A stretch of 64,000 nucleotides of DNA, taken from Leptodontidium sp. MPI-SDFR-AT-0119 (lineage: Eukaryota; Ascomycota; Leotiomycetes; Helotiales; Leptodontidiaceae). The notes under the pieces are model-generated. The model saw only the letters and a program-made list of their open reading frames with translations, did not search any database and was not told the DNA's origin. The stretch spans positions 1,860,001-1,924,000 of the forward strand of contig JAHLEZ010000007.1 of NCBI GenBank assembly GCA_020726505.1, given 5' to 3'. Below are positions 11,285 through 22,741 of the stretch, piece after piece. The stretch's first letter is position 1. Each line of letters starts with the position of its first letter. The position numbers were made by a program, and so were the translations under genes.

Positions 11285-11915
11285 TCCGACTACGAGGAAG
11301 ACGCGAACCTTCCCTGCTACTATGTACCTTTCCTACCAAATCCAAACTCCTTTAGCAAAGAGAAGATACTGGCAACAATTTCGGACAATATCTAGCACGG
11401 CCTTGGGTTATCTACAATCTTGTCAACTACTCTCTGGGCTATCGGTGGAATGGGGAAAACTTAGATCGTACTGGAATATACACATCAACAACAGGAAAAG
11501 GGAGTCAGAGTCATCTTCTGGATTGCAACTGAAGATGAATCACAATCCGCGAAATGTTTTACTGAGATAGCAAGCGTCCTAGGGCTTGTTGGTCCCACTA
11601 CTTCCCGAGGTCATGATCAGAATGGACTTCTTGTTCTTCGATGGCTCTAAGTAACTAGTAAGTTCCGCTTGATCTAGTTGACATATGGTACTAACAGCGA
11701 GCAGATGTCCCTTGGCTTCTCATTTTCGACAACGTGGAAGATCTAAACATGTCGAAAAATCTGTGGCCATTGTCCGGAATTGGGTCTATCCTCATCACCT
11801 GCCGAAGCGAGTTGACAGCGGCTTCATCCACCACCACATCCATCGAAGTTCCGGCCTTTACAAATTAAGAGGGCGGAGCGTTACTTGTGCAAGAACTCGG
11901 GCTTGACAGACACTC
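11285..11915 (+). pseudogene. NLR-type (NB-ARC) protein pseudogene
   Basis: Fungal NB-ARC proteins are STAND NTPases used in self/non-self recognition and programmed cell death. One frame reads YYVPFLPNPNSFSKEKIL, then AIGGMGKT (Walker A, 11438-11461), IVLEYTHQQQEKG, VIFWIATEDES, LGLVGPTT and, after an intact intron at 11658-11704 (GTAAGT, branch CTAAC), VPWLLIFDNVEDL (Walker B) and GSILITCRSEL. In-frame stops lie at 11393 (TAG), 11462 (TAG, directly after GKT), 11648 (TAA) and 11866 (TAA). The codon at 11462 is Gln in the family (GKTQ). Homology ends soon after EGGALLVQELGLD, before any repeat domain. The frame is otherwise uninterrupted and the splice sites are good, so decay is by point changes rather than indels. 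Confidence 0.8.
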
Positions 11916-12455
11916 GGTAAAGAACCTGAAATCAGTAGTCTGTGCGCCACAATGCATTTCACAGCTAAATTAAAAATCGAAGGATTTTTTGGAAATATAA
12001 TTCAAAAAGCTAATTAATAGAAACGCCAATACGCTTCTTCTTTATGATATACACGAAGAAAAAAGTTGAGAGATTACATAATTATTTAGTAATTATTAAG
12101 TCAAGTTGCCGACTTCAGGTTTTCAAAGCCTGAAAGTGTCTCGTTAAACAGACTATGAGCTCTCGTCCTGTCTTTTCGTTTATCCATCCCTCTTTCCATT
12201 CGGCCAGCAAAAGCGAGTTATAGACTGCTCTCATCCCCAAATGAAACCTTCGTCGATGATCTTGTTTTGAAAAAGGTTTCTCCCTTGAATTCGATAGGTA
12301 AAGAATGGTTAAAGAGGATACTGTTGAGTACATATTATATTTGTACTTGTAGTATATTATATCTAAATAAATATTTTATTGTCCACGGAGTAAGCTGGAC
12401 AAGAACACCTACCATTTTATCTGTTGATAAAGCCCAAAGGACACTTGACTTCCAC
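11916..12455. other. Intergenic, locally AT-rich
   Basis: No gene is supported. A stretch around 11960-12100 and another at 12310-12390 are AT-rich, with no repeat structure I could identify. The right end is the 3' flank of the permease gene on the minus strand. Confidence 0.4.
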
Positions 12456-14154
12456 TTAACGGCCAACGAGCTTCAGCTCTAGGAGCCTTAACGGAGGATA
12501 CGTAACGAGCGCAAATCCACATCCAACCCAGATTCCCAGATCTGCACCAGCATCTCCGACGAGCGCCGCAATGGGGCCAACATAATACACCTGATACATA
12601 GAGATGATACACCCAGCCCAGCCTACCAAGAAAGCCGTAAGAGCAGCGTATCCAACAGGCAATCTCTTCGGATCTTCCCAAGCGGACCAATCGAAGCCCG
12701 ATTTCCATTTAAACAAATGCTCTTCGAAAACGATCGATACAAAGACTGTGACCCAGTATCCCATCAAGGCTAAGAAATTCTGGAAGATGGTAAACAAGTG
12801 GTCGCGACCGATGATAGCGCAAACAAAGTAGATTGCTACGACGACGATAGTCCACCAGTAACGTGGGACAGCCTTTGGATAGCGGCCGAGCATTTGGAAA
12901 CCCAGTGCTGCAGAGTAGGTGCCGGGAATGTTGTTTGCGATGACTCCCAACGCGACGATGACACCACAGAATTTTCCGAAGCCTGCTAGACCGTCGTAAC
13001 CGGCGAGGATGAGGGCTCCAGAGGAAATATCATAGGCCGCGCTCCATTCGGCGTCCTTGCTGATCCCGGAGGCGAGACCGACACCGAGGAGGTTTACGAT
13101 GGTGAAGGATAGGAAGAGTCCGGTTAGTGTCAAGATGAAACTCTTCCATTTTGCTGTTGTTTCCGGGTAGTAGACATAGAAGTCGGAGGAAGCTGCAGCC
13201 CAGGAAACTGGAACAGATAGGGAGAGTGAGAAGAAGGAGAGTCGGTTGGCGGCAATGGCACTTGCGGATCCGACGGAGGGGAGAGTCGAGTCGAACTTGG
13301 GGCCTGCCGAGCCGACTAGGATGAAAAGAACAATGAGCTGCGGGATCCATGCCCATCTGTCATATGTTAGTGTTACTGCTGTGCTAAGTCACAAAGGAAA
13401 AGGAATATGCTACCTTTCATAGGCATGGAAGAGAGCCATTCCGAAGACGGCGACGACCAAGCTGATCAACGCCACAATGATGATACCCACGACGATGGAC
13501 ATGCTGCCTCCCGACACGGCTGAGAGCATTTGACCACCAATGACGCAGTCAATGAGGCCGTAGCCAACCATGATTACGATGTTAAGCAGACAGCAGATCT
13601 TGGAAGGCCAATATCCCATGAAGAATCGAGCCACAACCTGGACAAATAATCAGCATTCCTCCCTGCAGACAGCATAGTACAGAGCAATGGCAATCTGAAC
13701 TTACCATGGTTCGATTTCCACTTTGCGCTCCCCAGATACTCATATACGCTGTCAAGATACAGCCCACGAAAGCACCAAATACCGCGCAAAGCGCTGAATC
13801 GACGAAGCCCAGCTCGAACACCAAAGGACCGAGGAATCCGACAGCGAGATTATTCGCTGTGAGATTGGCACTGAACCATAAGAAGGCCATCTGCAAATCT
13901 CCAAGAAGACTCTCGCCATGGCGTTCAGATGGCAAAACGCGTGTAATACCACGAGACTCGAGACCTGCGAGGGATTCGATCTTCTCATTGAACTTGACGA
14001 TTGCGGGGGGCAGAGAAATTTGAGGTTGTTGAGTTGATGGGAGCACGATAGAGGATGGGGAAGTTGAAGTGGTTTCAGGCTCGATCGCGAGGCCTTTCTC
14101 AGGGTCTGGAGAACCCGAGGAGGGTGAGCCTCCTGCTGGTGCTTGGGATGCCAT
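12456..14154 (-). CDS. NCS1-family purine-cytosine permease (Fcy2-like)
   Basis: This is a plasma-membrane symporter for purines and cytosine. Exons: 14154-13705, 13637-13414, 13356-12456. They sum to 1575 nt, i.e. 524 residues, close to yeast Fcy2. The start is the ATG at 14154. The first 60 or so residues are Ser/Pro/Gly-rich and cytosolic, followed by RGITRVLPSERHGESLLGD, the conserved entry to the first helix, and FSANLTANNLAVGFLGPLVF. About twelve hydrophobic segments follow. Family hallmarks are WGAQSGNRTMVVARFFMGYW across the first splice, IGGQMLSAVSGG, SVPVSWAAASSDFYVYYP, GLASGISKDAEW and IANNIPGTYSAALGFQMLGR. Introns of 67 and 57 nt have GTAAGT-CAG and GTAGCA-CAG ends. It is intact. 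The next gene to the right is in the same orientation, with about 0.84 kb between them. Confidence 0.92.
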
Positions 14155-14990
14155 CACTGCAGCCCTAATGGAGGGGAATGGGAAGAGAGAGAGACAGAGT
14201 GATAAAACGTTCCTCGATACTAATTATGCGCTCCAAACACGTGGATGCAGGCTATATCTCCGCCCGTGAATCTAGACCGGGTCAGGCAGTCCAACAGAAC
14301 CGGAAGTTAACCCGTGGGGATTCGTCCATGATTTCATTTGTGCACGTCGGACAACATGGTACTTATTTGGATTAGTTCGAATCCTCGCCAAGGGTTGATT
14401 CGCCCGACGATGCTTGTTCATGCAGAGCGAAACCTTATTTCTTTCTGCGAATGTGGAAATACGCTTCATTGAATGATACGAGTGTTGCGACTCGCATTTC
14501 CGTGTTGCTTGCCTCTTCCCCTCACCGCTAGTCCTCAGCCGTCCCGCCATCCTGTCTCGCCCACGCTGACAGCTTTCCAGAAGCAATTCCGGAGTTTAGT
14601 GGCAACGTGTGAATGGTGCGCAAACACCTGATTCCTTTCGCGGGAACCCGCAAAGAGCCTGATTATGCTGATTCGATATCGTCAACGGGGATCTATGACA
14701 GAGGAATATCACCATTCGACCAAGGATTCCTGTCCTGAGGTAACGTGGGGGTGGACGGCATTTCTTTCCTGAACTTTAATAGCTTAGAGATTGCTTACCC
14801 ATTGAAAACGCAGTGGGGTGGGTATCTCCAATGCAAGATTGTAGCATGAAGAAGTCTTGGGATTGTGAATACTTTGCCTTCAAGTCAATAATACCCCTCT
14901 ATCCTATAAAACAAAGCCATCTCAATAGTGTCACATACGCCGTTTCAGACCCAAAAGATTAACCGTAAAAGCCTCCCGATTCCCACTAAT
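14155..14990. other. Intergenic, promoter side of the permease gene
   Basis: No gene is supported. The 104-codon minus-strand ORF at 14272-14586 has no motif. The region should hold the permease promoter (right of 14154) and the 3' flank of the rhodopsin-domain gene. Confidence 0.4.
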
Positions 14991-16481
14991 TTAAACAGAA
15001 TATTGCGATATCTGAACAGTTTTCGTAATCGTCTCCTGACTCGTCCATTCATCCTTCCCCTCCTCCACATCACTCCCTGCCACAACACTGGTCTTGAATC
15101 CCGTCTTCTTTTCCATAGGGTTCAGTTCGAGATGTCCCTCAGGTTGTGGCGTCCAAGTCCTTGCTATTCTCTCCTCGCTCTCGCCGAATCCCACATTGCT
15201 CTCCGTGCGACTATGCAGCCTCGTCACTGATTTCCGTGTATTTCTTGCGTAAATTCTTTTGGAAGAAGATTGAAGATGGGATCTCGATTGATCGTTGCTG
15301 CGAGAGCGTTTTGAGCCTCCGAATGTGTCGAGAGCAAAGATGCGTCGGATCAAGGGCCAACAGAGTGGGATGTTTGCAACAAAAACTGCCGTAGATACTT
15401 CACCGACGTACCAGTTGAGGAAGATCGGGCTATAGGCAACCGTGAAGTTGAAGTAACGATTCAGGATTGCTGCTAGGATCTGCGGGGGTCAGTCTGTAGG
15501 CTCTGGGAGGGGAACTTGAATTGCGAGCGTACCACGAAGATTCCAAGGCTAAACACGCCGCAGACTATGAGTTTTCTAAAAAAAATTTACCTTTAGTACT
15601 GTGAGGTAGTTAGAAAGAGGCGCTTACTTAGATACCTTTTCAATGGCAATTTGGATTTGATCAAAAGCGGCAGTGGGATGAGGAGCATCATCAGATCAGA
15701 GGAGATATTGAATGTAGTGGCTGTTATCATGTGGTTGTAGTAAGTCGCACATTGCGCTGTCATTGTGTTAGATAGCTGTTCAGACAGACTTGGAATAAAG
15801 AGGGACTTACAATTGACCACAGGAACCGCCCAATACTGCTGAATTGGTCTACACCATACTCCTAAGAAGAGAACTTGGACGACAACGAATCCAAGCAGGC
15901 AGTAGTAGGCAAGGAACTTGACGGCCGCATTTTGCTTCAATCCTAAACTATGGTCCATTGATTCAGTCCTCGTTCTACCGTCCGAAAAAAAACATTCTCT
16001 GGGAAGCTCACGTCAACCGGCCGTACAACAGCAATAAACACCCCTTGATTAGCCACGTCGTCGACAGTGTAAACTCCTCCAGGACAAACGTCATCTTGCT
16101 ACCCCAGATGGCGCTGACGATCTCTGGTTCCGTAAGGAGTTCGGCTTCCCCGGGAGGTAGATAATTGCTTCCATTGTTGGCGACTTGATTCGTGCTGACA
16201 ATGACTCCGGTGAATGTGAGCTGCAAGAAATGTAAGTTTCTGGTCGAGGGGACTAGGCAGATAAAATATATGCACCGTAACAAGGATCATAATATGATCA
16301 TCCAGTTGAAACTTGTCGAACGCGCCCAGTTGTATCCTGCGTGAAGCCCTAAACCATATCAGCGCGAGTTCCCTCAAAGGCAGCCAAATCCATATCCATA
16401 CAGTCGCATCGCTATCAGAATTAATCCAATGGCGTAGAGAGTCCAAGACTCGATGGCCAGAGATTGAGCGAAGCTTGCCAT
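14991..16481 (-). CDS. Rhodopsin-domain integral membrane protein (fungal Pth11-type seven-helix family)
   Basis: Exons: 16481-16402, 16348-16276, 16220-16012, 15947-15811, 15756-15636, 15575-15533, 15479-14991. They sum to 1152 nt, i.e. 383 residues, and all six introns are GT-AG. The order is: N-terminal helix (SWTLYAIGLILIAMRLASRR), FDKFQLDDHIMIL, LTFTGVIVSTNQVANNGSN, KMTFVLEEFTLSTTWLIKGC, LLLLYGRLT, LAYYCLLGFVVVQVLFLGVW, CRPIQQYWAVP, QCATYYNHMITATTFNISSD with LMMLLIPLPLLIKSKLPLKR, KLIVCGVFSLGIFVVLAAIL, and a last helix YVGEVSTAVFVANIPLCWPL. A Ser/Arg-rich cytosolic tail of about 120 residues follows. The pattern is that of the fungal rhodopsin/extracellular-membrane-protein domain, which includes Pth11-like receptors. 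The ligand is unknown. It is transcribed away from the GMC gene, sharing a 1.2-kb intergenic region. Confidence 0.88.
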
Positions 16482-17663
16482 GACGAACGGCGAAGCTTAA
16501 CGAAGGGGATCAGATCCAAAACTCCTATCGATGGGAGATACAACTCGATAAACAGACGAGATGCACTCCACGTGTGTTTAAAGGCACAAGATCACCCCTC
16601 AAAAGAATTTCGCTAACACATAGGGGTTCACAATGCGCAATGCGTCTCCTTCTTCCAACCTCCCTAGCTTTCATGCCTGTCGTTATCTACAGACATACTA
16701 GGTAACCCGTCTGGATAGCGAACGATGGCCAGAGCGTGCACCCTGCCAAGGAGAAATAAAGTTTTGGCGTAGCTTTCCCTTCACTGCTACGGCAGCACCA
16801 CGATAGTACAGCAACCTCAATTAGGGATAGCGCCTCGTACTGGCAGAGCATGCCGTTCCGTGCCGCCTCCCGCCTGCGGAAGCCACAGCAAAGTTCTGCG
16901 TGTAGCTTCCCAATGGCTTCCCAATGGCTTACTTCCCATTCGTGGAATGAACGGAATAGAACACCACTTGAGGTTTGCCTGCTGGACCCCAGCCGGCAAT
17001 TAGAGTTTCTATTCCTCTGTATGCAAGGATAATAATGGCCGCGCGGCATATGCCGTGGCCTCGAATCCCCCTCCCACTCCACAGAGGGATGAACCCCCAA
17101 CAAAGAGGCACCTTGGAGGAGGCTAGCCCCGGGAAAGGCCCATTGCTAAGCTTTTGGTTGCGAGTTCTGACAATCCCAAGTAACGCCTCACGTGTCGGCA
17201 GTCAGTGACGGCAGAGGCACGGTAAGTCGGCGTAGCTGTCGGACAAATCTCCGGGGGGACAGTGATGAATTACTGAACAACCTAACCTCTTCACACGATT
17301 TCAATATTTTTCAGCTCTCGGGGATAATAAAACTCTGCAAAGTCAAATAAACAGTTTCGAGTGGCTTCTTGTCGGGAAGCTGCAAATAAATCCGCTCGGA
17401 GGCCAGCTGGAATTTGCCCAGCCCCGCGGCCAACCAGACATGCACAACCTGTGCGGCAAATGCGAAGTCACCCCCGGGCTCTCACGATGGGCTGATGTTC
17501 CTAAACTTTCCGCCTTCTCTTCCAGCCCGATAAATAAATACTGGTTGTCGCTAATTTCAAGTTCTTTTCTTTTGATCGAGGCTGCACAAGTGCACGGTTT
17601 CAAATAACTTTCGCGGCAGCCGCAAGAATCGTGGTTGCTGGCCAATTGAGCCCAGTCAGAATC
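16482..17663. other. Divergent intergenic region between the rhodopsin-domain and GMC genes
   Basis: No gene is supported. ORFs on both strands around 16690-17210 overlap each other and lack motifs. A 12-bp direct duplication (CCAATGGCTTCC) lies at about 16910-16932. The region probably carries both promoters. Confidence 0.4.
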
Positions 17664-19631
17664 ATGGGTTCTTACGCTCCTCTCCCTGTTGATCCAGAAT
17701 CCTTTTGTGGCCAATCGTTTGATTATCTAATTATTGGCGGAGGGACAGCCGGTCTCGTGGTCGCCACGCGATTATCTGAGGATCCAAGTATCAAAGTCGG
17801 TGTTTTGGAAGCTGGCCCTGCTGCTTTCGACGAGCCGCTAATTACCATCCCTGGGCGTTTTGGAGAAAGTCTGGGCACAAGGTACGATTGGCAATTCGAG
17901 ACTACGCCTCAAGCTGGCATCGGTGGGCGTAAACTCCCATGGCCAAGAGGAAAGGTATTGGGTGGAACAAGTGCACTGAATTTCATGACTTGGAATCGAG
18001 GATGCAGGGAGGATTATGATGCCTGGGAGGCTTTAGGTAATGAGGGATGGGGTTGGGACGCTCTCCTGTATGTCACTTTCCGATGTCCTGTAAAATTCCA
18101 CGAGGCTGAGATCGACAAGACCATTCTTTAAGAAAAGTGAACGTTTCTTGCCACCACCTGCCAACGAAGAGAAGTACTCGTTGTATTTCAATCCCGAGAA
18201 TCATGGCACGAGTGGACCAATATTCTCGATATATTCCACGGAGTTTGGAGCTTCACATCAACACTGGCATTCCACATTGCACAAACTAGGAGTTGAGACG
18301 AACAGGAACCACTTCGGAGGTTCTAATGTCGGTGGCTGGACTTCACTTACCTCTGTCGAGCCACAGACCAGAAGCAGATGTTATTCCGCAAACGGGTACT
18401 ATCAGCCGGTGGCCTCAAGATCCAACTTGACGGTCCTTACAGAGGCATTTGTCGAGGAGATTATTTTCGAAAAATCTGATGGAGAATGGGCGGCCACTGG
18501 CGCTCGATTTTCACGATCGGGGGCGGAATATCGCGCCAGATCATCAAGGGAAGTTATCATCTGCGCTGGCAGTGTCCAGTCCCCTCAACTACTCGAGATC
18601 TCTGGGATTGGAAACCCATCTATTCTCCAAGCAGCAGGCATTGATGTCAAATTCTCGAACTCGAATGTGGGAGAGAATCTCCAGGAGCACATGAGTAAGT
18701 TGGAAACCACCACTAGCCACATAAGTCGTCGTTACTCATGTCATTTGTTTGGCGAATAGTGACAGCAACAATCTACGAAATCTCCCCAGAAATCACTACC
18801 CCCGATGACCTACGCTCATCACCAAATCTCCTCGCCTCGGCCATGGAATCTTATACGAGTAGCGCTTCAGGCCCTCTAACCCGAATCCCTTCGAGTGTAG
18901 CCTACCTACCATTTAGCTCAGTCATGCCTCCACCTCACCTCGACCGCATCATCGCGCTCTTACCCACCCCACCGACCACATCAGATGCATACTCCACTCT
19001 CCGACACAAAATCCTCACCGATCGATTCGAATCGGGCTCTAACCTGGGACAGATAGAATTCAATTTCGACACTAGTAACTACTCCCCCTACTTCGTCGCC
19101 GAACCAGGCAAGAAATACGCCACTATGCTCCAAATGCTGCAATATCCCTTCTCCACTGGCTCAATTCATATCCCTGCATCTCAAACTCAAGCAACAATGC
19201 ACGAGAAACCCATCATCGATCCAAAATACTACCAAGGTCCAGGCGGGAAAGTCGATTTCCTAACCATGGTAGAATCCCAGGCGTTTGCGCATAAAATCAC
19301 CACTACCGCTCCATTATCTTCGATTATCGTTAAAAGGGCATTCCCGCCACTGCCGGCTGGGGGAGGAGATGATCTGAATGAGTATGTGAGCAATTATACG
19401 ATCACAGATTGGCATCCGGTTGGCACCTGTGCCATGGGTCCAATGCCGAGCGGGGGAGATGGCTTTGGGGGGGTTGTGGATGCTAGATTAAGGGTTCATG
19501 GTGTCAAGGGATTGAGGGTGGTGGATGCGAGTGTTATGCCGCTGCAGGTTAGTGCCCATATCCAGGCCACTGTTTATGCGATTGGAGAGAAGGGGGCGAG
19601 CTTAATCTTGGAGGATCATGGAAGAGCTTAG
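17664..19631 (+). CDS. GMC-family FAD-dependent oxidoreductase (choline dehydrogenase-like)
   Basis: GMC enzymes oxidise alcohols, sugars or aromatic alcohols with bound FAD. Exons: 17664-18067, 18120-18694, 18760-19631. They sum to 1851 nt, i.e. 616 residues. The ATG at 17664 is preferred over the in-frame GTG upstream. Motifs are the Rossmann loop IIGGGTAG (23-30), the distal FAD Glu in GVLEAGP, GMC signature 1 (PWPRGKVLGGTSALNFMTW), signature 2 (ICAGSVQSPQLLEISGIG), DWHPVGTCAMGP with the catalytic His near 545, and SAHIQATVYAIGEKGA with the second active-site His near 593. There is no signal peptide, which argues against a secreted aryl-alcohol oxidase and for an intracellular dehydrogenase or biosynthetic enzyme. 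Introns of 52 and 65 nt are canonical. The substrate cannot be read from the sequence. Confidence 0.92.
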
Positions 19632-20051
19632 AGAGAGTGGAAAATATTGGAGGAACAATAGATATTCGTGATAAGGTCTTGAGACTTTTTTTCTGTTTTA
19701 TTTTAGTATCTGAGTCTTGAGTCGATGGCACTCACGTAAACCAGCTAGAATTTCTTTTCAAAATATCTGCAGTCCTACCCGAGCGATTCCACATAATCCC
19801 TAAAGTCAGGACTTAGCGGGGCAATGCCTCTGAATTTTTCCTATCTAGCACGGAACAGAGTTTCCCAGTCCAGAGTCTGCGAGCATCGTGATTCGTGAAA
19901 AGATGTTTGACTGGGAAGTTCCTAATAAAAGTACTCAATCCTGCACAGGACATTCATTCATTCATTCATTCATTCATTTTTTCATACACGGTTCCAGCCA
20001 TCCATTTGGATAGCTATGCCCGAATGTCCCAGCTTTGGCGCCAGTTGCCGA
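19632..20051. other. Intergenic with a CATT microsatellite
   Basis: 3' flank of the GMC gene. The only structure is seven CATT units at 19951-19978. Confidence 0.5.
19951..19978. repeat. CATT microsatellite, 7 units
   Basis: Seven consecutive CATT units, read directly. Confidence 0.9.
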
Positions 20052-20200
20052 ACACTTCGAGCTTTGTCCAGCCTAAAACACGAGTGAAGATTGCCACACT
20101 GAAGGCATCGAGGCCAGAAATTAGGTTCTCCAACTGCCACGCTCCTAACTTGCATTTAGCCGCGAATCGGTCGTCGGGGTATAGAACATACCCATCTCTT
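20018..20200 (-). pseudogene. Fragment of a LaeA-like SAM-dependent methyltransferase (C-terminal part)
   Basis: On the minus strand one open frame reads YPDDRFAAKCKLGAWQ, ENLISGLDAFSVAIF and TRVLGWTKLEV. This resembles the C-terminal end of the fungal SAM methyltransferases related to LaeA, where a helix with GLEA.S...FTRVLGW is typical. The SAM-binding core is absent, so this is a fragment. About 145 bp of it (20053-20195) recurs at 40280-40570 with C-to-T and G-to-A changes and a 142-bp insertion. The family call rests on recall of the motif and is moderate. It could also be a piece of a repeat that happens to be open. Confidence 0.45.
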
Positions 20201-20680
20201 TAAATTTCCAGTCTTTACTCTTGAGGTTTATTGAACTTGAGGGAGAACAAGGAGTTTCAATTTCCAAATGGCTATTCTGACATGGATACGGCTCTCTGAT
20301 CAACAGTGATTACCACGGATGCAATAAATAATCTTTAGGGCATGCCTCCAACAAGTCTAAATTATCCTGAACCACTTCCCATAGTCTGACGTCCTCCTTC
20401 TTGGTAAGCTGTCGATACGGCTTGGATACAGGTGTGATATCTGTACCTCCCGTGATCTGCTTCAAATCTCGTGAGGCGTCTTTGATATTAGAAAAATTAA
20501 AATCATTACTGCCTTCTATTTGTACGTAGTTCAAGATCAAGAAACTAGGCAAAACTCACTATGCTTAGCTCGCTTAAGTTGCCACTTATATCTACGGAAG
20601 TAAAGTGACTCGTTCTACAAGACATAAGCAAATCTCATTGGTTACACAACAAGTTCTCACCTACGTAAGAGACAGGTAAT
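20201..20680. other. Boundary region, one unassigned minus-strand ORF
   Basis: A minus-strand frame at 20310-20552 is open for 80 codons (it includes KKEDVRLWEVVQDNLDLLEA) and has charged, protein-like composition, but I recognise no family and see no adjoining exon. It may be the end of a decayed gene next to the repeat block. Confidence 0.3.
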
Positions 20681-20745
20681 AAAGACAGGGTGCAAAGACA
20701 GGGTGCAAAGACAAGGAGCAGAAGCAAGGAACAGAAGCAAGGAGC
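20681..20745. repeat. Five 13-bp tandem repeats, purine-rich
   Basis: Two exact units AAAGACAGGGTGC are followed by AAAGACAAGGAGC, AGAAGCAAGGAAC and AGAAGCAAGGAGC. The array ends 20 bases before the outer MITE. Confidence 0.85.
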
Positions 20746-21360
20746 AGAGAATAGTGCGGGAAGTTATTGTCCGAAAGGGGGTTAACAGTAGGTCTCGTAC
20801 ACCCATGTAAATTCTGCCTTAACATTTGGGGACATTTGTGGAGAAATTTCTAGAATTTCGGATTGTTGATTGGAAGAATAATCTTGCTGCATTAATTACA
20901 TGGGCAGAGTGGCCAATCAGCCAGCCGGATTTTAAGTCAATCAGTCAGCTGAGCCAAAACCTTTAGCTAATCAGCTTAAATATATTCGTAAGCTAATCAG
21001 CTATAATATAGCCAGCTTATAAGTTAACTTATAAGCTAGCCCTGTTTTTAGTAGAGATTTTGGAGTCAAATTATAGGCAGTTAGTATACTATTTTAATGT
21101 CTCGCTTAATGTAAAATGAGGCCTCAGAGTAGAAAAACCCCCTCTAATAGGCTAAAATTAGGCGGTGAAACGCGGTAGGATAACAGAATCTTGTCTTGAG
21201 GGTATTCCCAGTATATATAAACTCTCTAACTTTATCGAAAACACTACTAAAATCATGTCTCGTTTAACTACGCCTCTCGATATTGACGACAGTACCTCTT
21301 AGGCTTCTACGGCTCCATTTGTAAGTACTGTAAGTGTTACAATTAACCCTTTTTAGTGTA

Positions 21361-22741
21361 CAGTACTAGGCAACTGATATTAACCTGGTTAGCGAGAACA
21401 CTTAAATCAACATTTCGCTCTCAACACAACTTCTTGAATTACTTTATAACCACGCTAGCTATATACAAAATAATTATATCAATTTGATCACCACAATCTC
21501 TAGTTTCCAAATCTGCAATCAGTTTCCCTGTAGGTTGCGCACAGACCTTAATATTTCGTATGCCACCCGTCTGCTACGATGTAAGCCTTAATTCTAGCTG
21601 ACATACTCACACTTAAAGTATCAAACAACGACTTATCTAAAGTATCTTACGCAGCTTATAAACAACTTTCTATACGTTTTCTTGCGTACTCTAATTGCGA
21701 TTTGTCGGCCGCGACGTCGGGGAATATATCGTAAAGGCGTTTCTTGAGGTGCCACCACACGTGCTTAATCGGATTGAGATTAAGAGAGAAAGGTGGCCAA
21801 TTCACGACTAAAGTGATTCGTTTTCCTTTAAACCAAAGCCGAGCCTTCCTTGCGGTGTGTATTAAAGTGTTATCTTATATAAATTCGTACCTATCGTCTA
21901 AATCTTTAAGAATTAGTCTAACTTCAGTGTTAAGGACCTTTAAGTAGGACTTAACTGAATACTTATATTTCTTTGACTCAAAATCGCAATCTATAATATA
22001 AAGGTTGCTTCTCCCGTTGTCCTAAAAGGCTCCCCAAATTATAACCTTTATATTCTTCTTGCAGTTGTATATTTAGATTATATTTCGATCCCACTTTTAT
22101 ATTAGCGTACGAAAGCACTATTCCGCGTTTTTACCCCGCCCCCGCTTTATAGAGCACTCGTCGCTCTAGTATATTATTCCCTATTCCTTAATACTCTAAT
22201 GTTTATACGCAAGGCACTATAAAAGACGCTTTGTTACGTGTACTTCCGTGAGTTCAGGTCTCCTTTTAGCTCTCTAATTAGTGATTTTATACTCCTTCAA
22301 GATCTTCTTGACTATTGTCTCCTTATAATCTAACGCACACGCTGTGATGACCTCCTTGTATGTATCCTTTAGGTAGAGGCGAACGTGTCGTAAGAGTTTT
22401 CTTTCCTCGGCAATTATATACGATTTGCCCCTTGGTTTGCGAGGTAAGGACTTTCCTTCGTTGCGCAATAGCTCTTGCTTAATAGTGTATTTAATAGTGC
22501 TATAATCAAGTTTCAGGTCCCTCGCGATCTCGTACGAGTTTGTGTATCTGCGAGCTTGTCTAAGGATTTGTCCGCGTAAGTACGGAGAGAGTTCGTATCC
22601 TTTTCCCCGATTCTTAGACGTCGCAGTAAGAGGAGTAAGTTAAGGTGGCATTTTTATTGTAGTTGTAAAGAGGAAGAGAAACGCGTGTCGCGAAAAGTCG
22701 CGGTTTTACACTTTTCGCTTAATATTAGTTGGTGGGGACTG
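21361..22741 (-). mobile_element. Tc1/mariner transposon inserted in the hAT element, degenerate
   Basis: The ends CAGTACTAGGCAACTGATATT at 21361 and, inverted, AATATTAGTTGGTGGGGACTG ending at 22741 form diverged inverted repeats with TA on both sides (21359-21360, 22742-22743). The minus-strand transposase remnant begins with a helix-turn-helix region (GKSLPRKPRGKSY, KEYKITN, 22468-22274), then SDECSIKRGRGK with the first catalytic Asp (about 22150). Next come DNTLIHTARKARLW (about 21870) and NLNPIKHVWWHLKKRLYDI (about 21770), where the family has SPDLNPIEHVWW, so the catalytic Asp and nearby Glu are lost by G-to-A changes. About 1.38 kb, a usual full length. Confidence 0.85.

Noticed and set aside
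14370..14395. GTTCGAATCC as a tRNA T-loop
   Set aside because: No matching acceptor stem or anticodon arm upstream.
15576..15635. A nested (twin) intron in the rhodopsin-domain gene
   Set aside because: The inner candidate would be only about 29 nt; one 60-nt GT-AG intron explains the exon junction.
16687..17103. 138-codon minus-strand ORF
   Set aside because: Overlaps open frames on both strands and has no family features; the region is a shared promoter.
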